Shown here piece by piece: positions 37,225-45,739 of a stretch of 64,000 nucleotides of DNA. The stretch is from contig CABVRX010000014.1 of assembly GCA_902500825.1 (NCBI GenBank), positions 25,851 to 89,850 on the forward strand. The letters are read 5' to 3'. Under the pieces are notes generated by a model. The model was given only the letters and a program-made list of their open reading frames with translations. It was not told the DNA's origin and searched no databases. How positions within the stretch are numbered: the first letter of the stretch is position 1; the number at the start of each line of letters is the position of its first letter. The stretch comes from an uncultured Nitrospira sp. (GTDB lineage: Bacteria; Nitrospirota; Nitrospiria; Nitrospirales; Nitrospiraceae). The translations under genes were made by a program, and so were the position numbers.

Positions 37225-37677
37225 TGGAAATGCCTCCGCTTAAAGTGCTGGTGCTCTGTACGGGAAATTCCTGCCGCTCCATCATGGCCGAAGCCCTGAT
37301 TAACCATCTGGGGCAGGGCCGCTATCAGGCGTGGAGCGCGGGAAGTTTCCCAACCGGGTATGTTCATCCCAAGTCGATTGAAACGCTTAGGAAGCACGGG
37401 ATTGACCCCGGCCAGCCGCGCAGCAAATCATGGGACGAATTCGCCAACCAACATTTTGATGTGGTGGTGACGGTCTGCGACCAGGCCGCCGGGGAAAGCT
37501 GCCCGCTATTTCACGGTAAGCCAAAGAAACTGCATTGGAGCACCCCCGACCCGGCCAAGGCTTCTGGCAGTGAGGCCGATGCGGCCTTTGATACCGCGTT
37601 TTTTTATGCTCAGAGAAAAAGTAGAGGAGTTCACCAATGGCCGCCTGCTGCTCACCCCGACGCCTGTCGTTTCTTGA
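37224..37677 (+). pseudogene. arsC: ArsC arsenate reductase, LMW-phosphatase type, frameshifted
   Basis: Cytosolic thioredoxin-type arsenate reductase. LVLCTGNSCRSIMAEALIN carries the catalytic Cys; further Cys in VTVCDQAAGESC are the relay. At a T7 run (37599-37605) the frame shifts: with six Ts the protein would end [19 protein letters not shown] and stop at 37677. As given, the frame runs on to 37763 with a nonsense tail. Function is doubtful unless the T-run is a sequence error. Confidence 0.85.
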
Positions 37678-38740
37678 CCGCTACCTCACCGTCTGGATTT
37701 TTCTGGCAATGGGCGCAGGTATCGCGCTTGGTTCCCTGTTTACGAAACTGCCGGATGCGCTGAATAGCCTGTCGATCGGCACGACCAATATCCCGATCGC
37801 CATTGGCCTGATTCTGATGATGTACCCGCCGCTGGCACGGGTGAAATATGAAGAACTGCCGCTTATCTTCACGGATTGGAAAATCCTGCTTCTGTCTCTT
37901 GTGCAGAATTGGGTCATCAGTCCGGTACTGATGTTTGGCTTAGCTGTGTTCTTCCTTCATGACTATCCCGAGTACATGACCGGCGTCATCCTCATTGGCC
38001 TCGCCCGCTGCATCGCGATGGTGATTGTCTGGAACGACTTGGCCGAGGGCGACAACCAATATGCCGCCGCGCTGGTGGCCTTCAACAGCGTGTTTCAACT
38101 GTTATCCTTTACCGTCTATGCCTGGCTGTTTATCAGCGTGCTGCCGCCGCTGTTGGGCTTAAGTGGTCAGATTGTCGATGTCAGCTTCCGCACCGTGGCC
38201 GAAAGCGTGTTCATCTACCTCGGCATTCCTTTTTTCGCCGGATTCCTGTCCCGCATGGTGCTCATGCGGCAGAAAGGCCGCGACTGGTATGAGCAGAAAT
38301 TCTTGCCGAAGATTGCGCCGCTCACCTTGATAGCGTTGTTGTGTACCATCTTTGCGATGTTTTCCCTTAAAGGCGGTATGGTGATGGAGTTGCCGCTTGA
38401 TGTGCTGCGGATTGCCATTCCGCTCGCGATTTATTTTGTGGTGATGTTCTTTATCAGTTTCCTGATGGGCAAGGCTCTAGGAGCTGATTACGGCAGGACG
38501 ACCGCGACGAGCTTTACGGCGGCCAGCAATAACTTTGAGCTGGCTATCGCCGTGGCTGTTGCCGCGTTCGGACTCAGTTCTTCCGTCGCGTTCGCCACCG
38601 TTATCGGCCCACTAGTCGAGGTTCCGGTTCTCATTTCTCTGGTGAGTGTCGCGTTTTGGCTACGCGACAAATTATTCACCAACTATCAAAACCAGCCCGC
38701 TACAGATTTAGCGAAAGCCCAGTCCTCACCTGCACCTTGA
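37637..38740 (+). CDS. acr3: Arsenite efflux permease ACR3
   Basis: Inner-membrane As(III) exporter of the ACR3 family, 367 aa, about ten helices. [20 protein letters not shown] starts inside the arsC 3-prime end, suggesting coupling to arsC. It has the family [13 protein letters not shown] and [17 protein letters not shown] segments. This copy is intact in the operon of frameshifted genes. Confidence 0.94.
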   Translation: MAACCSPRRLSFLDRYLTVWIFLAMGAGIALGSLFTKLPDALNSLSIGTTNIPIAIGLILMMYPPLARVKYEELPLIFTDWKILLLSLVQNWVISPVLMFGLAVFFLHDYPEYMTGVILIGLARCIAMVIVWNDLAEGDNQYAAALVAFNSVFQLLSFTVYAWLFISVLPPLLGLSGQIVDVSFRTVAESVFIYLGIPFFAGFLSRMVLMRQKGRDWYEQKFLPKIAPLTLIALLCTIFAMFSLKGGMVMELPLDVLRIAIPLAIYFVVMFFISFLMGKALGADYGRTTATSFTAASNNFELAIAVAVAAFGLSSSVAFATVIGPLVEVPVLISLVSVAFWLRDKLFTNYQNQPATDLAKAQSSPAP

Positions 38741-38802
38741 CAAATATCAGCTTTTGGGAAAGTTTGTGCTTGGTATGACTGAAACAGGCTAGGCAGGAGT
38801 GT

Positions 38803-39125
38803 ATGTTCACACTTTTAATCTATATCGCGGCGGCCATTGCTGAAATCGCCGGGTGTTTTGCCTTTTGGTTTTGTACCGGGAAGCCAAATCCATTCTCTGG
38901 CTGTTGCCCGGCCTGCTTTCCCTCGCATTGTTCGCATGGTTACTCTCCCTGAGTCCCGCAGAGTATGCAGGGCGCGCCTATGCCGTCTATGGAGGTATCT
39001 ACATCGCGACCACGCTCGGGTGGCTTTGGGCAGTGGAAGGCATCCGCCCTGATCATTGGGATATGCTTGGTGCCGCCGTTTCTCTGGTGGGCGCCGCCAT
39101 TATTCTTTGGACTCCCCGTTCATAA
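38803..39125 (+). pseudogene. YnfA-family membrane protein, frameshifted
   Basis: A four-helix SMR-like membrane protein of the YnfA family, found in arsenic operons. [19 protein letters not shown] starts in one frame and [20 protein letters not shown] continues in another. One T is missing from a run near 38870. AGGAG is upstream. Confidence 0.8.
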
Positions 39126-39179
39126 TGTATTCGAACGCCTTCTGTATTTTCTGGCTGCCTACCGGCTTGCCATGACGTT

Positions 39180-39380
39180 TCATTCTTGCATCTGCACGGG
39201 CGGGCATTTTACCGAGCCATAAGAACAGAATACGCAGCAATCCCCGTCTTTTCGCCGCAGCACCGCTTTACATTGCGGGCATTCGTAAACCTGTAAACAT
39301 GCGTCTGTCGGCATTGTTTCTTCCACAGCGTTCTGGCACTGCGGGCACGTCAGAACCGATTGAAGCAGTACGTCTGCCAT
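39180..39380 (-). CDS. Zinc-ribbon-like protein of resistance islands
   Basis: A 66-residue protein with two CPQC pairs and GDCCVFCSYGSVKCPP. The latter motif is found in short proteins next to mer/ars clusters. AAGGAG is just upstream of ATG 39380. A metal-binding role is likely; the function is unknown. Confidence 0.7.
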   Translation of the reverse strand: MADVLLQSVLTCPQCQNAVEETMPTDACLQVYECPQCKAVLRRKDGDCCVFCSYGSVKCPPVQMQE

Positions 39381-39430
39381 ATCACTCCTTTCATGGCGCA
39401 ACCCACGGCATCGCGTGCGTCATGACTGAA

Positions 39431-39958
39431 TTATAGTTTGTTGGTGGATTCTAAAGCCTTTTGGATGGTTGCCAAAGGCAAAAGCAGGGAAAGAGGCGTA
39501 TCCAGAAGCGGCAACGCGCCATAGCTGGCATACCACTGCGCTACACCTTCATTCTTGGCATCAATCAGCAAGGCCACGCCTCCAACTTCCTGAGAAGCGC
39601 GGAGGCACCGCCGACCAGCAGATAAGAGCAATTGCCCGCCTAGCCCCTCCCCTTGCAGGGATTGGTCTACAGCCAGCCGACCAAGGCGGAACACGGGAAC
39701 ATCATGCCGCGCGAGTCCACGCTTTACCACATCAGGGGCGCGGGAAAATTCTACAGAAGCAGGACTGAGGCAGTAGGAACCTAGAACCACTGCCGCGTTA
39801 TCATCCCTTACCGCAAGGAAAGTTTTCGCCCCGCCCTGCTCATGCGTTTGGCGGGCATGACGGCGCAGAAAATCATTGAGGTCTGCATCGCCACAATCAA
39901 ACGCTTCCCGATTATGCTGTTTTGCAATCGGCTCTTCGTGCCATGGAGGAATGGTCAT
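39431..39958 (-). CDS. GNAT acetyltransferase toxin, TacT-like
   Basis: A 175-residue GNAT-fold protein, likely toxin of a TacAT/AtaRT-type pair that acetylates aminoacyl-tRNA. FDCGDADLNDFLRRHA at the start and RLGRLAVDQSLQGEGLGGQL (acetyl-CoA site) are seen. It overlaps the antitoxin by 4 bases. Confidence 0.88.
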   Translation of the reverse strand: MTIPPWHEEPIAKQHNREAFDCGDADLNDFLRRHARQTHEQGGAKTFLAVRDDNAAVVLGSYCLSPASVEFSRAPDVVKRGLARHDVPVFRLGRLAVDQSLQGEGLGGQLLLSAGRRCLRASQEVGGVALLIDAKNEGVAQWYASYGALPLLDTPLSLLLPLATIQKALESTNKL

Positions 39959-40227
39959 CTAGGCAAAGCACGGGCAGCCGCCAGTAGCTTTGCATTTGGC
40001 GCAGGAGGATGTTCGAGAGCATCTAATACGCGCAGGCTATCGCGCTCGGACAGGGAAACCTGTTCAGCCTGAGCAATCACCGCTTTTGCGGCTTGCACAG
40101 CATTCCGTACTACAAACTCAGTGAGGTCGATATGAGCATAGGCAATAGCACGCAGCAACAGTGCCTTTTCCTCAGAGTGGATTCGGAAGGACATCCGCTC
40201 ATTATCTTCAACTGCTACTCTGGGCAT
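39955..40227 (-). CDS. DUF1778 antitoxin, TacA-like
   Basis: 90 aa. An RHH-type start MPRVAVEDNERMSFRIHSEE and a C-terminal antitoxin segment. It is the first gene of the pair, as normal, and would bind its own promoter. Start is chosen with GGAG upstream and family-like MPRVA; an upstream frame to 40287 is not needed. Confidence 0.88.
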   Translation of the reverse strand: MPRVAVEDNERMSFRIHSEEKALLLRAIAYAHIDLTEFVVRNAVQAAKAVIAQAEQVSLSERDSLRVLDALEHPPAPNAKLLAAARALPR

Positions 40228-40242
40228 GCCACCTCTCCTTGT

Positions 40243-40296
40243 TACTGTACACATTGAAACTGTACAGTACATTATACGACTTGTCAAACACTGTTT
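40243..40296 (-). promoter_or_regulatory. Promoter-operator of the TacAT pair
   Basis: On the minus strand TTGACA and TACAGT are spaced 17 bases. ACTGTACAGT palindrome and a second TGTACAGT half-site repeat nearby; these could be the RHH operator. Confidence 0.6.
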
Positions 40297-40313
40297 TATG
40301 GCCTTGAGGACAT

Positions 40314-40334
40314 CTTTCCCCCTGTTTCATAAGT
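40314..40334. repeat. Left direct repeat of the 40.3-43.8 kb module
   Basis: CTTTCCC with CCTGTTTCATAAGT, 21 bases, nearly identical to 43783-43802 in the same orientation (one C fewer there). Confidence 0.6.
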
Positions 40335-40479
40335 AATTAGTCAAAGCCTTTCGTCTTGAAAATACCTTTTCATGAGCGCATCGAAACGTGCTGCTCAGAA
40401 GCAACATGTATCGATGCTGCAAGGGAACCGGCGCGAAGCACGTTTCTGACTCGTCAGGAACTCGCTTTCATTTTATCGC

Positions 40480-40510
40480 TTGAACCTCAAGTTCCTTGAG
40501 GTGGTAGCAT
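40480..40510 (+). promoter_or_regulatory. MerR-type promoter of the permease gene
   Basis: TTGAAC (40480-40485), a 19-base spacer and TAGCAT (40505-40510). A perfect dyad ACCTCAAG-TTC-CTTGAGGT lies at 40484-40502. The same layout stands before 42035. Confidence 0.8.
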
Positions 40511-40538
40511 CTGCGCACCAACTTTCCGGAGGCCAAGC

Positions 40539-41507
40539 ATGCTCGATGACATCCGCACGTTACTGGAGAGGCGACAGGTCGCCATATATTTCCTATTTAT
40601 TGCTGCAGGTGTCGCTGTGGCGCTTGCGTTGCCGCAAGCAACGGTTCTGGAGTCGTTTATCAATCCTGCACTGGCGCTGATGCTGTTTTTGACCTTCCTG
40701 CAGATTCCGCTCTCGGACTTACCGAAGTCATTTTTGAACAAGCGCTTCCTTCTGTGTCTGATACTCGTGAATTTTGTATTGATGCCGATGGTCGCTGCCC
40801 TCCTCGCCCGGTTCCTTCCCCCTGAGCCGCTGCTGCGGCTGGCGGTTCTGCTGGTCTTGCTGGCGCCGTGCATTGATTACGTGGTGACCTTCACGCATCT
40901 TGGAGAAGGTGATGCCAAAACGCTCCTTGCCGCAACACCGCTGCTGCTGATTCTTCAGATGCTCCTGTTGCCGGTGTATCTGGGGCTGCTGCTCGGTTCA
41001 GATGTCAGGCAGCTTATACGGCCAGAGCCGTTCATCAATGCGTTCATCTGGCTGATCGCCATACCATTGATTGTGGCGGGTATCGTGCAGGCTGCCGCCG
41101 CACGTGCCGAGCCAATGGCGAGGCTGAACGCGTTGCTTTCCGTCTTGCCCGTGCCATCGACAGCGGTGGTGTTGTTTCTCGTGCTGGCTAGCGTGATGCC
41201 GCGCGTTGGCGATGCGTCCACGGCCGCGCTGGCCGCCCTGCCGATTTATATCGCATATGCTGTGGTGGCTCCGCTGTGTGGATGGTTTGTGGCGCAGGCG
41301 CTGCGCGTTAACCAGCCCGCTGCCCTCGCGGTGGCGTTCAGCGCCGCCACGCGCAATTCACTCGTTGTTATGCCGTTCGCCTTTGTCATTCCGGGCGGCG
41401 TTCCAGTCATTCCAGCGGTTATCGTGACCCAGACGGTCGTCGAGTTGCTATCTGAACTGGTCTATGTTCGGGTTCTGAAACGGTTGCCGGTCCGCAGCAA
41501 TTCGTAA
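40539..41507 (+). CDS. BASS-type permease, arsenic-resistance-like
   Basis: A membrane protein of the bile acid:sodium symporter/ArsB-like group, 322 aa, about ten helices. It has LAPCIDYVVTFTHLGEGDAK and SAATRNSLVVMPFAFV, the latter typical of the half-repeat. It is distinct from ACR3. It starts after a MerR-type promoter with GGAGG upstream. Its end overlaps the convergent merR gene by 89 bases. Substrate not certain. Confidence 0.8.
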   Translation: MLDDIRTLLERRQVAIYFLFIAAGVAVALALPQATVLESFINPALALMLFLTFLQIPLSDLPKSFLNKRFLLCLILVNFVLMPMVAALLARFLPPEPLLRLAVLLVLLAPCIDYVVTFTHLGEGDAKTLLAATPLLLILQMLLLPVYLGLLLGSDVRQLIRPEPFINAFIWLIAIPLIVAGIVQAAAARAEPMARLNALLSVLPVPSTAVVLFLVLASVMPRVGDASTAALAALPIYIAYAVVAPLCGWFVAQALRVNQPAALAVAFSAATRNSLVVMPFAFVIPGGVPVIPAVIVTQTVVELLSELVYVRVLKRLPVRSNS

Positions 41508-41958
41508 CTGGTGCTGTTTCTGACCCGCAGCAGGCGACCGATGATGGCATAGCGAGGTCTTCAAGGATGACGCATTCGCCCGCCGGTCCGCCCGCACACT
41601 GCGCCGTGCAATTTTCGACGAATGCGTTCAGGCTGCGTTCCAGCGCACGCCATTCTTTCAGCTTGCGGCGCACTTCGGTGAGATGTAGCTGCGCGACATC
41701 GCGGGCTGCCGTGCAGTCACGCTCCGGCGCTCCGACAAGGCCCACCAATTCCCGGATGTGCACAATCGGGAATCCGAAATCCCGGCAGCGGCGGATGAAG
41801 GCGAGTCGCCGCAAATCCGCATCGCTATAGACTCGGTGCCCCCCTTCCCGCCGCGTGGCTGCAGGCAAGAGCCCGATTTCTTCATAATAGCGGATGGTCG
41901 GCACGGAGCAGCCTGTCTGAGTCGCAAGCCATCCAATCGTTCTACTGTGATTATGCAT
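41419..41958 (-). CDS. MerR-family regulator with Cys-rich tail
   Basis: 179 aa. HTH IGWLATQTGCSVPTIRYYEE. A metal site is likely from DCTAA (about 82) and C-x3-C-x7-C (about 117-129). The tail adds two CC pairs (ACCGS, NCCGP). The Cys spacing does not match the SoxR CX2CXCX5C cluster. It lies between the two matching operators. The C-terminal tail overlaps the permease gene on the other strand. Confidence 0.85.
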   Translation of the reverse strand: MHNHSRTIGWLATQTGCSVPTIRYYEEIGLLPAATRREGGHRVYSDADLRRLAFIRRCRDFGFPIVHIRELVGLVGAPERDCTAARDVAQLHLTEVRRKLKEWRALERSLNAFVENCTAQCAGGPAGECVILEDLAMPSSVACCGSETAPVTNCCGPATVSEPEHRPVQIATRRPSGSR

Positions 41959-41969
41959 GTTTTTATCCC

Positions 41970-42000
41970 TTGTATCTCAAGTTACTTGAGGTTGTAACAT
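41970..42000 (+). promoter_or_regulatory. MerR-type promoter of the MerT-like operon
   Basis: TTGTAT (41970-41975), 19-base spacer, TAACAT (41995-42000). The dyad ATCTCAAG-TTA-CTTGAGGT (41974-41992) has one mismatch at the second base. It shares CTCAAG-N3-CTTGAG and spacing with 40484-40502. Confidence 0.8.
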
Positions 42001-42034
42001 ATCGGCAAGCACTAAATTGGAGGAGGCTACTGGC

Positions 42035-42637
42035 ATGAAAACTTCGAGCAAAATGTTGGCCGTGGGAGTGGGCTGCGCGGCCTGCTGCCTCTTGCCGTTC
42101 GTCATTCCCCTGCTTGCAGGGTGGGCAGTGCTGACTTTCCTCAACTCCATCGAAGCGTGGTATGTGGCCGCATTGCTGGCGATGGGAATCGCCGGATGGG
42201 TTCTGTTCAGGCGCCAGCCCTCATCCTGTACGAAGCCACTGGCTTCCTGCGGCTGCGCCGATGCGACGGCTTTAGACACTGCCGATACGACCCCAATCCG
42301 CTGTACGCTGACGCCGAGTGATTTCAGGACGCGTGTGGCCCGCATTCATGAACTCTCGGCGCGGACGCTGCAAGCGGCGCGGCGGGAGGACTTGCGGCTG
42401 CACCTGAGTTACACCCCGGAGGCTGCTTCCGAGGTACGCCAGTTAGTACGTGAAGAACAAGCCTGTTGTGAATTCCTGCAATTCGATATTGGGGAAGATT
42501 CACACGGCATTCATGTGGTCATCACCGTACCGGAAGAGGCGCGCAAGGCTGCTGATCTGCTCTTCGCACAGTTCGCCCCGAACCTCGCGCAGCATTCACA
42601 TCCCAGCCTCAGCAAACCTGTGGAGGTGTTGTCATGA
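42035..42637 (+). CDS. MerT-like membrane domain fused to a CC-motif domain
   Basis: 200 aa. The N-terminus has CAACCLLPFVIPLL, like MerT's first Cys helix, and a second helix. A linker has CTKPLASCGC. The C-terminal half (about 90-185) is a soluble domain with REEQACCEFLQFDIGED. GGAGGAGG lies 8 bases upstream. It overlaps the thioredoxin gene by 4 bases. A heavy-metal importer or handler is inferred from MerT, but the second domain has no known role to me. Confidence 0.75.
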   Translation: MKTSSKMLAVGVGCAACCLLPFVIPLLAGWAVLTFLNSIEAWYVAALLAMGIAGWVLFRRQPSSCTKPLASCGCADATALDTADTTPIRCTLTPSDFRTRVARIHELSARTLQAARREDLRLHLSYTPEAASEVRQLVREEQACCEFLQFDIGEDSHGIHVVITVPEEARKAADLLFAQFAPNLAQHSHPSLSKPVEVLS

Positions 42638-43020
42638 CAATTCGCACGCTGATTCTTAGTTTTGCCGTCCTCGCGCTCTCGACCGTGAACACATTTGCCG
42701 CCGAGCGGTTTTCCTACGACCAGAAGAGGTTTCAAACCACCATCGACGCGGGCGGTCCAGTGCTCGTCCATGTCACCGCGCCATGGTGCGGCGAATGCCG
42801 GGCACAAAAACCTATTGTCGCGGCACTGGCACAGATGCCCGATTTCAAAAACCTCACCATTTTTGAGGTCGATTACGACATGCAGAAAGACGCGTTGCGT
42901 CCGTTGAAGGTTCACAAGCAAAGCACGCTCATCGTGTTCAAGGACAAGAAAGAAGTCGCGCGCGCGGTTGGTATCACGCGTCGCGCGGCCATCGAAGCAT
43001 TGATACGCAAGGCACTGTAA
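42634..43020 (+). CDS. Secreted thioredoxin-fold protein
   Basis: 128 aa with a signal peptide (about 1-22, ending FAA) and a thioredoxin fold with APWCGECRAQKP (CGEC). It is probably periplasmic and kept reduced by the CcdA encoded next. It sits between the MerT-like and CcdA genes with 4 bp overlap and 2 bp gap, a tight operon. Confidence 0.88.
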   Translation: MTIRTLILSFAVLALSTVNTFAAERFSYDQKRFQTTIDAGGPVLVHVTAPWCGECRAQKPIVAALAQMPDFKNLTIFEVDYDMQKDALRPLKVHKQSTLIVFKDKKEVARAVGITRRAAIEALIRKAL

Positions 43021-43022
43021 CA

Positions 43023-43745
43023 ATGGAATCGCTTTCCTATACGCTGGCATTTCTTGCAGGACTCGTGTCCATCTTTTCGCCGTGCGTACTTCCGCTGCTG
43101 CCAATCGTGTTGGGCACAGCCGTGTCCCATCATCGGCTCGGCCCGCTCGCCCTTACCGGCGGACTTGCGCTAAGCTTCCTTGGCATCGGTCTCTTTGTCG
43201 CGCTGATTGGCTTCTCGTTGGGACTCGACAGCGAGAAGTTCCGCATAGCAGGATCGCTTCTGTTAATTGCGGTAGGCGCGGTGCTGGTATGGCCTTCCTT
43301 ACAGACCCACCTCTCCATGGCTGCCAGTCCGATTACTAATTGGGTACAAGCGCGCTTTGGCGGGAAGGAAAGGAGCGGTCTAGCGGGACAGTTCGGCCTC
43401 GGCTTGTTGCTTGGGGCGGTCTGGATTCCTTGCGTCGGCCCGACTCTGGGCGCGGCCTCCGTACTGGCCGCGCAAGGCCGCAATCTGGGTCAGGTCACAC
43501 TGACAATGCTGTTGTTCGCCATTGGCTCGGTAGTCCCGTTGTTGCTGCTCGGGATACTCTCGCGTGAAGTCTTACTGCGCTGGCGCGGACGCATGCTGGC
43601 CACTGGCCAAGGCGGTAAGGTGGCGTTAGGCGTCGTGCTTCTTGCAACGGGGGCGCTGCTCCTGAGCGGACTCGACAAGCTGCTTGAAACTGCCATCCTC
43701 ACTGCCATGCCCGAATGGCTGAATGAATTTGCAACGCGCTTCTAA
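43023..43745 (+). CDS. ccdA: CcdA/DsbD-type membrane thiol-disulfide transporter
   Basis: 240 aa, six helices. It has SPCVLPLLPIV in the first helix and GAVWIPCVGPTLGAA, the two redox Cys of the family. It moves electrons from cytosolic thioredoxin to the periplasmic partner, here most likely the CGEC protein upstream. It ends the operon. Confidence 0.9.
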   Translation: MESLSYTLAFLAGLVSIFSPCVLPLLPIVLGTAVSHHRLGPLALTGGLALSFLGIGLFVALIGFSLGLDSEKFRIAGSLLLIAVGAVLVWPSLQTHLSMAASPITNWVQARFGGKERSGLAGQFGLGLLLGAVWIPCVGPTLGAASVLAAQGRNLGQVTLTMLLFAIGSVVPLLLLGILSREVLLRWRGRMLATGQGGKVALGVVLLATGALLLSGLDKLLETAILTAMPEWLNEFATRF

Positions 43746-43782
43746 ATCTAGCTGGATACTTTTTCACTGCACATCGGCTCGA

Positions 43783-43802
43783 CTTTCCCCTGTTTCATAA
43801 GT
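43783..43802. repeat. Right direct repeat of the 40.3-43.8 kb module
   Basis: CTTTCCCCTGTTTCATAAGT, 20 bases, direct copy of 40314-40334. A shorter TGTTTCATAA also appears near 43851. The pair may mark an inserted cassette. Confidence 0.6.
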
Positions 43803-44324
43803 GGTAACTTTTGCAACAATTCACGAAGCCGCATAAACACTACCGCTTGGCTGTTTCATAAATCTATTTCACATCAGGGGGATCTGGTCTTGTGGCTTGT
43901 TCTTTGATGAACTAGGAGCGGACGATAACGACATCACCTTTACGGGCATGGTCGAGCAACTTTGTTGGCTCCGGCGGTTTTCTTTCGGGTGCCATCACGA
44001 TATATTGAGTATACGGCGATTCTATTGAAAGGTGACGGTTCGGCAGCTTGAGAAAGTGGAATGCTAGGCGTCATATCTTATCGCGGCTGTTCTCCAGAGT
44101 ATACTTTCTTTCACCATAGCTGCTTGTTTCGCCATGGCAATGATCCCCCACAAGCTCGTTGAGTTTCTCTCCTCCAGAAGGTTTGTTAGCACAAACGAAA
44201 ACAGTTGATTGAAGAGGATGGTGAGAGCGCACGGTGGCCGCTTCAGGCGGCGAGCCTGAGTTGTGGCGGACCGTCCTCTCTTCGTACTTTATATGTACCT
44301 TCAAGGCGTTCAAGGATGGTGATC
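43803..44324. other. Intergenic, no gene seen
   Basis: About 520 bases with only low-quality frames. The next gene's ribosome site is AAGGA at 44312. Confidence 0.4.
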
Positions 44325-44747
44325 ATGTTGAAACGCACAGGCAGCTCTATTCCCTTGCTCTTAGTAATATTAGTCGGCTGTACGATATTCCCGAAGGCGG
44401 TCATGCCGCTTCGAGTTCATGACATCCATATCAACGGCCAGCACTCCATCACTCCCGCTGAATTATATGCGGTCGTCGGTGAGGAAATTCGGTGGCACAA
44501 CGACCTCTCGGTCCCCATCTATCTCGGATTTCTGAGTGTTAAGCCGATGCAACAGGCAGGTTGTGAAAGGGGGTTCAAGACATGGTACGGAGCGATGAAG
44601 GATATTGTAAGGATTTCAGCAGGCCAGTATGTCAGCTTGTGTTTTCTCCAGTCTCGAATGGTTCAATACAATATCTGGACGGATATTGCAGACCCCGTCA
44701 ATTCGATGAGTCCCACGGCGGTCATTCATCTCGACGAAGCGGCATGA
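44325..44747 (+). CDS. Cupredoxin-like lipoprotein
   Basis: 140 aa. A signal helix ending ILVGC (lipobox), then a small beta-domain with VVGEEIRWHNDLSVPIYLGF. The WHN and later C of SLCFLQSRM resemble a type-1 Cu ligand set but incomplete. ATG 44325 has AAGGA 8 bases upstream; ATG 44316 is close. It precedes a second exported protein by 41 bp. Confidence 0.65.
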   Translation: MLKRTGSSIPLLLVILVGCTIFPKAVMPLRVHDIHINGQHSITPAELYAVVGEEIRWHNDLSVPIYLGFLSVKPMQQAGCERGFKTWYGAMKDIVRISAGQYVSLCFLQSRMVQYNIWTDIADPVNSMSPTAVIHLDEAA

Positions 44748-44788
44748 TGATGAGGGGATGATTCACAACCTTGTGTAAGGAGGCAGTG

Positions 44789-45739
44789 ATGAAAATGACC
44801 GTACGTCAAAAGTTGACCGTCGTGTGTGCGTATGGGCTATGCCTTATATCGGCGCCGGACATTAGAGCCTATGAAGAGATTCCTCTTGCCGAGAGTGGCT
44901 CGCTTTCGGGTACCGTCCATCTCGATGGCAAAGTGCCGATGCCGAAGGGGTACAATCTCACGACCGTGCCGGACCCAGTCTACTGCGGGCGGATTTCGGA
45001 TGGCAAAGGGTGGCGATTACTGCAGCCTTTTGATATCGGCCCGAAGGGAGAATTTCGCCGCGTGGTCGTGTATCTTGAAGGGATCGACAAGGGGAAACCG
45101 TTCGAAGAGTATACGCCGCCGAGGATCGAAGCCATTGATTGCCGCTTTCGGCCGTTCATCAACATCGTGCGCGATCAGCACAATGTCCTCGTCGTGAACA
45201 TGGACCCTGCTATGCACGACATTCAAGCCTATGAGACCTCGAACTTAGGGCCTCGCGTCTTGTTCAATGTTCCATTGCCGATCAGTCAACGATATCCTCA
45301 TGAAGCCGGGTTGAGCACCCGTGTTCACCAGCACTACGAAGGAAAGACCATCACTCAATCGGTCAAGATGACGAGAGACCGGAAGATTTTCACCATGCAA
45401 TGCGGCTTCCATCCGTACATGGAGAGCTGGGCGTTGGTCGCAGATCATCCCTACTATGCCATAGCCGATCATGAAGGACGGTTCGAGTTGAGCGGTATTC
45501 CACCCGGGACCTATCAGGTGAAGGTCTGGCATCCCTATGTCAGGGAAGACATTGTGCAGACGATTACGATTGAACCGAATAAGCAGACGAGCATCGCGTT
45601 GAAGGTCGAGGCGCCGATCGGCCGCCTCTATGCCAACCAAATGGTCGAGCATGCCTACGCTCTGTACACCATTACCGAGGATGTGCTGAGTCAAATCCTC
45701 CCGACATTGGAAAAGCAACGCATCAATGCGGATCAGTAA
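44789..45739 (+). CDS. Periplasmic protein with carboxypeptidase-regulatory-like domain
   Basis: 316 aa. Signal peptide (about 1-28). The middle has SGTVHLDGKVPMP, MDPAMHDIQAYE and MQCGFHPYMESWALV, with Cys and His that may bind copper as in cupredoxin-like domains. The end has SGIPPGTYQVKVWHPYV, a beta-sandwich. AAGGAGG precedes the start. Proteins of this group are often linked with copper or multihaem loci. Function inferred only. Confidence 0.65.
   Translation: MKMTVRQKLTVVCAYGLCLISAPDIRAYEEIPLAESGSLSGTVHLDGKVPMPKGYNLTTVPDPVYCGRISDGKGWRLLQPFDIGPKGEFRRVVVYLEGIDKGKPFEEYTPPRIEAIDCRFRPFINIVRDQHNVLVVNMDPAMHDIQAYETSNLGPRVLFNVPLPISQRYPHEAGLSTRVHQHYEGKTITQSVKMTRDRKIFTMQCGFHPYMESWALVADHPYYAIADHEGRFELSGIPPGTYQVKVWHPYVREDIVQTITIEPNKQTSIALKVEAPIGRLYANQMVEHAYALYTITEDVLSQILPTLEKQRINADQ

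Noticed and set aside
37595..37610. Programmed -1 frameshift at the arsC T7 run
   Set aside because: Restoring the frame needs +1 or deletion of one T; the -1 slippery pattern does not fit the reading frame. Sequence error or decay is simpler.
41419..41958. Regulator called SoxR because of its operator
   Set aside because: The CX2CXCX5C cluster motif is absent.
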